A DNA stretch of 64,000 nucleotides from contig CAZKKY010000003.1 of the NCBI GenBank assembly GCA_964553715.1, forward strand, positions 26,831-90,830. The letters run 5' to 3'. Shown here in pieces: positions 63,801-64,000 of the stretch (position 1 is its first letter; each line of letters begins with the position of its first letter). The position numbers and the translations under genes were made by a program. Source of the DNA: JAGOJE01 sp964553715 (lineage in GTDB: Bacteria; Pseudomonadota; Alphaproteobacteria; Rickettsiales; Rickettsiaceae). The notes beneath the pieces are model-generated. The model worked only from the letters and a program-made list of their open reading frames with translations. It made no database searches and was not told where the DNA came from.

Positions 63801-64000
63801 GAGGCACGTAAGGCTGAAACATTAGAGAAATTTAAGGATGTTCTTGAGAATAAACATGAATTGAAGCTTACAAAAAAAAGGAGTGACGTTACAAAGCTAG
63901 GGCCTGCTCCTACTTATGATCGTGTGGAGTCAAACCATGATGCTTCTACTGTTGCATCTGAGGCACGTAAGGCTGAAACATTAGAGAAATTTAAGGATGT
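60882..64000 (+). CDS. virB6: VirB6/TrbL-family type IV secretion protein, giant Rickettsiales form (partial)
   Basis: An ATG at 60882 opens a frame that runs off the window after 1039 residues. The N terminus is a signal peptide ending LSGC (possible lipoprotein) followed by CLEADDFGFPKF and DPLVIVVKNW, segments I associate with Rickettsiales RvhB6 proteins. A Cys- and Gly-rich periplasmic domain extends to about residue 320. The VirB6 hydrophobic core with six or more spans lies at about 330-515, a further span is near 628-643, and then comes a long hydrophilic Lys/Glu/Pro-rich tail with tandem repeats. VirB6 forms part of the inner-membrane channel; the tail is an addition in this order. 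Agrobacterium VirB6 is only about 295 residues. Confidence 0.9.
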   Translation, partial: MRILVFLLTLFSLSGCIDAQCLEADDFGFPKFTIPARRDSKAVFGDVDNQVSKWINTGYTLSGDPLVIVVKNWKYKDNGNFENSLSAWCPWYGSNSGASAIGAFFDPTIPSFKNALSFMCQNMAVCRWRNPDDMCATEVPGSADIINAPCIFTKGVGLYALLASPGFNPNATVNNMRDPAGTAGSMGASAVAIHVGDPNNQIVGGYTLYDVDDDGRYNPAGGVVYKDAINYLNGVLYFKILDKHYGDNSGQYLVTVKSGLDYNQADPIQFITNLVATYFFGNSKFLGNKDTRASDGVNSIIQTPRNQGIVESLYKSLIQNPYYKNIVRASLSLYIILMALYYLAGLLQLTRAEIITRVIKVALVSTLLDPNLGWSFFHDYLFVYFIDGVKFLISTIQSAGDSGPGASSILALMMAPETLVKLLSLLFTSWLGLFYIIIYLLIFIILWGIFFKAAVLYLNCLIMIGMIIILGPIFLTFMLFGFTKSLYENWLKQLIGYALRPIILITILTCISMLVRHEIYTTLGFPVCKYRIPLVVSVIPGLNNLFYLWLPSPNPLQGTHFSNDKYVIPVPEAHIQLDSNGNETGRYCRAYECYESRYPQLPFLDPNNRVDMNKKKHFFGGSTVQIESLLLIIVLIYLLNKANASAETVAKAITETSGNATSLPHATMPHIPYDTPKKPEASEGKKDTEEKARPEINVPEAPTTGTVPSDPPPVTGAVPTKSTELIANGEVAPAKEPVLLLGNSDEVAKDGVVVESKEPVLLLGNGDEVAKDGVVIKSGSKDDISITNKSEIKLAKRAEDDIKIGTKKESEIKVTLDFKAEAARVKAERAAATDGVVISKTETPVVEKPVLESNPPIKLETSEATPITIKEMPPKPEAANIEQTAPKVSEEKTELKLADTKEQVKPADKRVTYMDPTESSESRKAATLEKFKDVLENKHEFKLTKERSDITKLPPAPTYDHVKSKYDAPTVASEARKAETLEKFKDVLENKHELKLTKKRSDVTKLGPAPTYDRVESNHDASTVASEARKAETLEKFKD
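63084..63215 (+). repeat. Tandem duplication of 66 bp (22 residues) in virB6
   Basis: Two adjacent in-frame copies encode KEPVLLLGNxDEVAKDGVV plus three variable residues: 63084-63149 and 63150-63215. The copies differ at only a few bases, suggesting recent duplication. A degenerate echo (DGVVISKTETPVV) occurs near 63378. Confidence 0.85.
63636..64000 (+). repeat. Tandem repeat of 159 bp (53 residues) in virB6, continuing beyond the window
   Basis: Units start at 63636, 63795 and 63954; the third is cut by the window edge. Each keeps the reading frame and encodes a block with LEKFKDVLENKHE, a basic stretch (KLTKxRSD) and PAPTYDxV. Units 1 and 2 differ at scattered sites, while the visible part of unit 3 appears identical to unit 2. 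The number of further copies is unknown. Confidence 0.92.

Noticed and set aside
1..64000. CRISPR arrays, rRNA genes, insertion sequences or a replication origin
   Set aside because: I saw no short regularly spaced repeats, rRNA-like conserved segments, transposase frames with terminal inverted repeats, or DnaA-box clusters. The only tandem repeats are in-frame within virB6.

Overview
The window is about 64 kb of AT-rich bacterial chromosome, densely packed with protein genes. It contains two tRNA genes and no recognisable insertion sequence, prophage or CRISPR array. Gene content points to an alphaproteobacterium of the order Rickettsiales (an obligate intracellular lineage): a CtrA regulator, split F-type ATPase b/b' subunits with a Rickettsia-like c subunit, a nuoG-N/birA order, an aa3 cytochrome oxidase set in the order coxB-coxA-ctaB-coxF-ctaG, ThyX, AmpG-like and ProP-like transporters, and at the right end a very large VirB6 protein of the Rickettsiales (rvh) type IV secretion system. 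The family within the order cannot be fixed by eye.

Layout. 1-2834 (+): a partial gene, a HemY-like TPR membrane protein, an AFG1/ZapE ATPase and thymidylate kinase. 2777-22004 (-): one long co-oriented block. In transcription order it holds map, radC, a WecA-like transferase, dciA, a DsbA-like lipoprotein, atpI-B-E-F'-F, an esterase, glyA, nuoG-H-I-J-K-L-M-N, birA and trmJ. Complex I and ATP synthase genes are therefore neighbours, but nuoA-F and the F1 subunits lie elsewhere. 22124-28637: a surface-glycan island with a sugar-nucleotide epimerase, a GT4 transferase, a GT-C-like membrane protein, a GT4-methyltransferase fusion and another GT4 transferase. 28826-33373: a small unknown protein, tRNA-Ala, a CDF metal exporter facing zinc-uptake genes znuCB, then ffh. 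33384-45758: mostly housekeeping genes (ompW-like, serS, tatC, holA, ampG-like, PAP2, MBL hydrolase, tRNA-Cys, xerD, thyX, gyrA, grxD), with a probable Rpn-nuclease remnant near 37.6 kb. 45817-52982: nth, a secreted beta-carbonic-anhydrase-like protein, an ABC ATPase, and the minus-strand run GNAT-ccmA-ccmB-proS-lolC-lolD. 53101-56670: ctrA, hemF, proP-like and yraN. 56766-60722: cytochrome oxidase genes. 60882-end: virB6, open at the right edge.

How it fits together. The window supplies a large part of an aerobic respiratory chain: complex I arm, cytochrome c maturation exporter CcmAB, aa3 oxidase with heme A/copper assembly factors, HemF, and the ATP synthase Fo sector. It also carries lipoprotein and glycan surface biogenesis (LolCD, WecA-like, glycosyltransferases) and metabolite uptake typical of a host-dependent bacterium.

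The most unusual part is the right end. The VirB6 protein has a lipoprotein-like N terminus, a hydrophobic core and a long hydrophilic tail made of two families of internal tandem repeats. The 53-residue units each carry a Pro-Ala-Pro-Thr-Tyr-Asp motif. The gene sits directly after ctaG, where coxC would be expected in many alphaproteobacteria. Other points of interest are the GT4-methyltransferase fusion, the periplasmic carbonic-anhydrase-like protein, Gly at the GyrA quinolone position, and several palindromic arrangements in promoter and leader regions.
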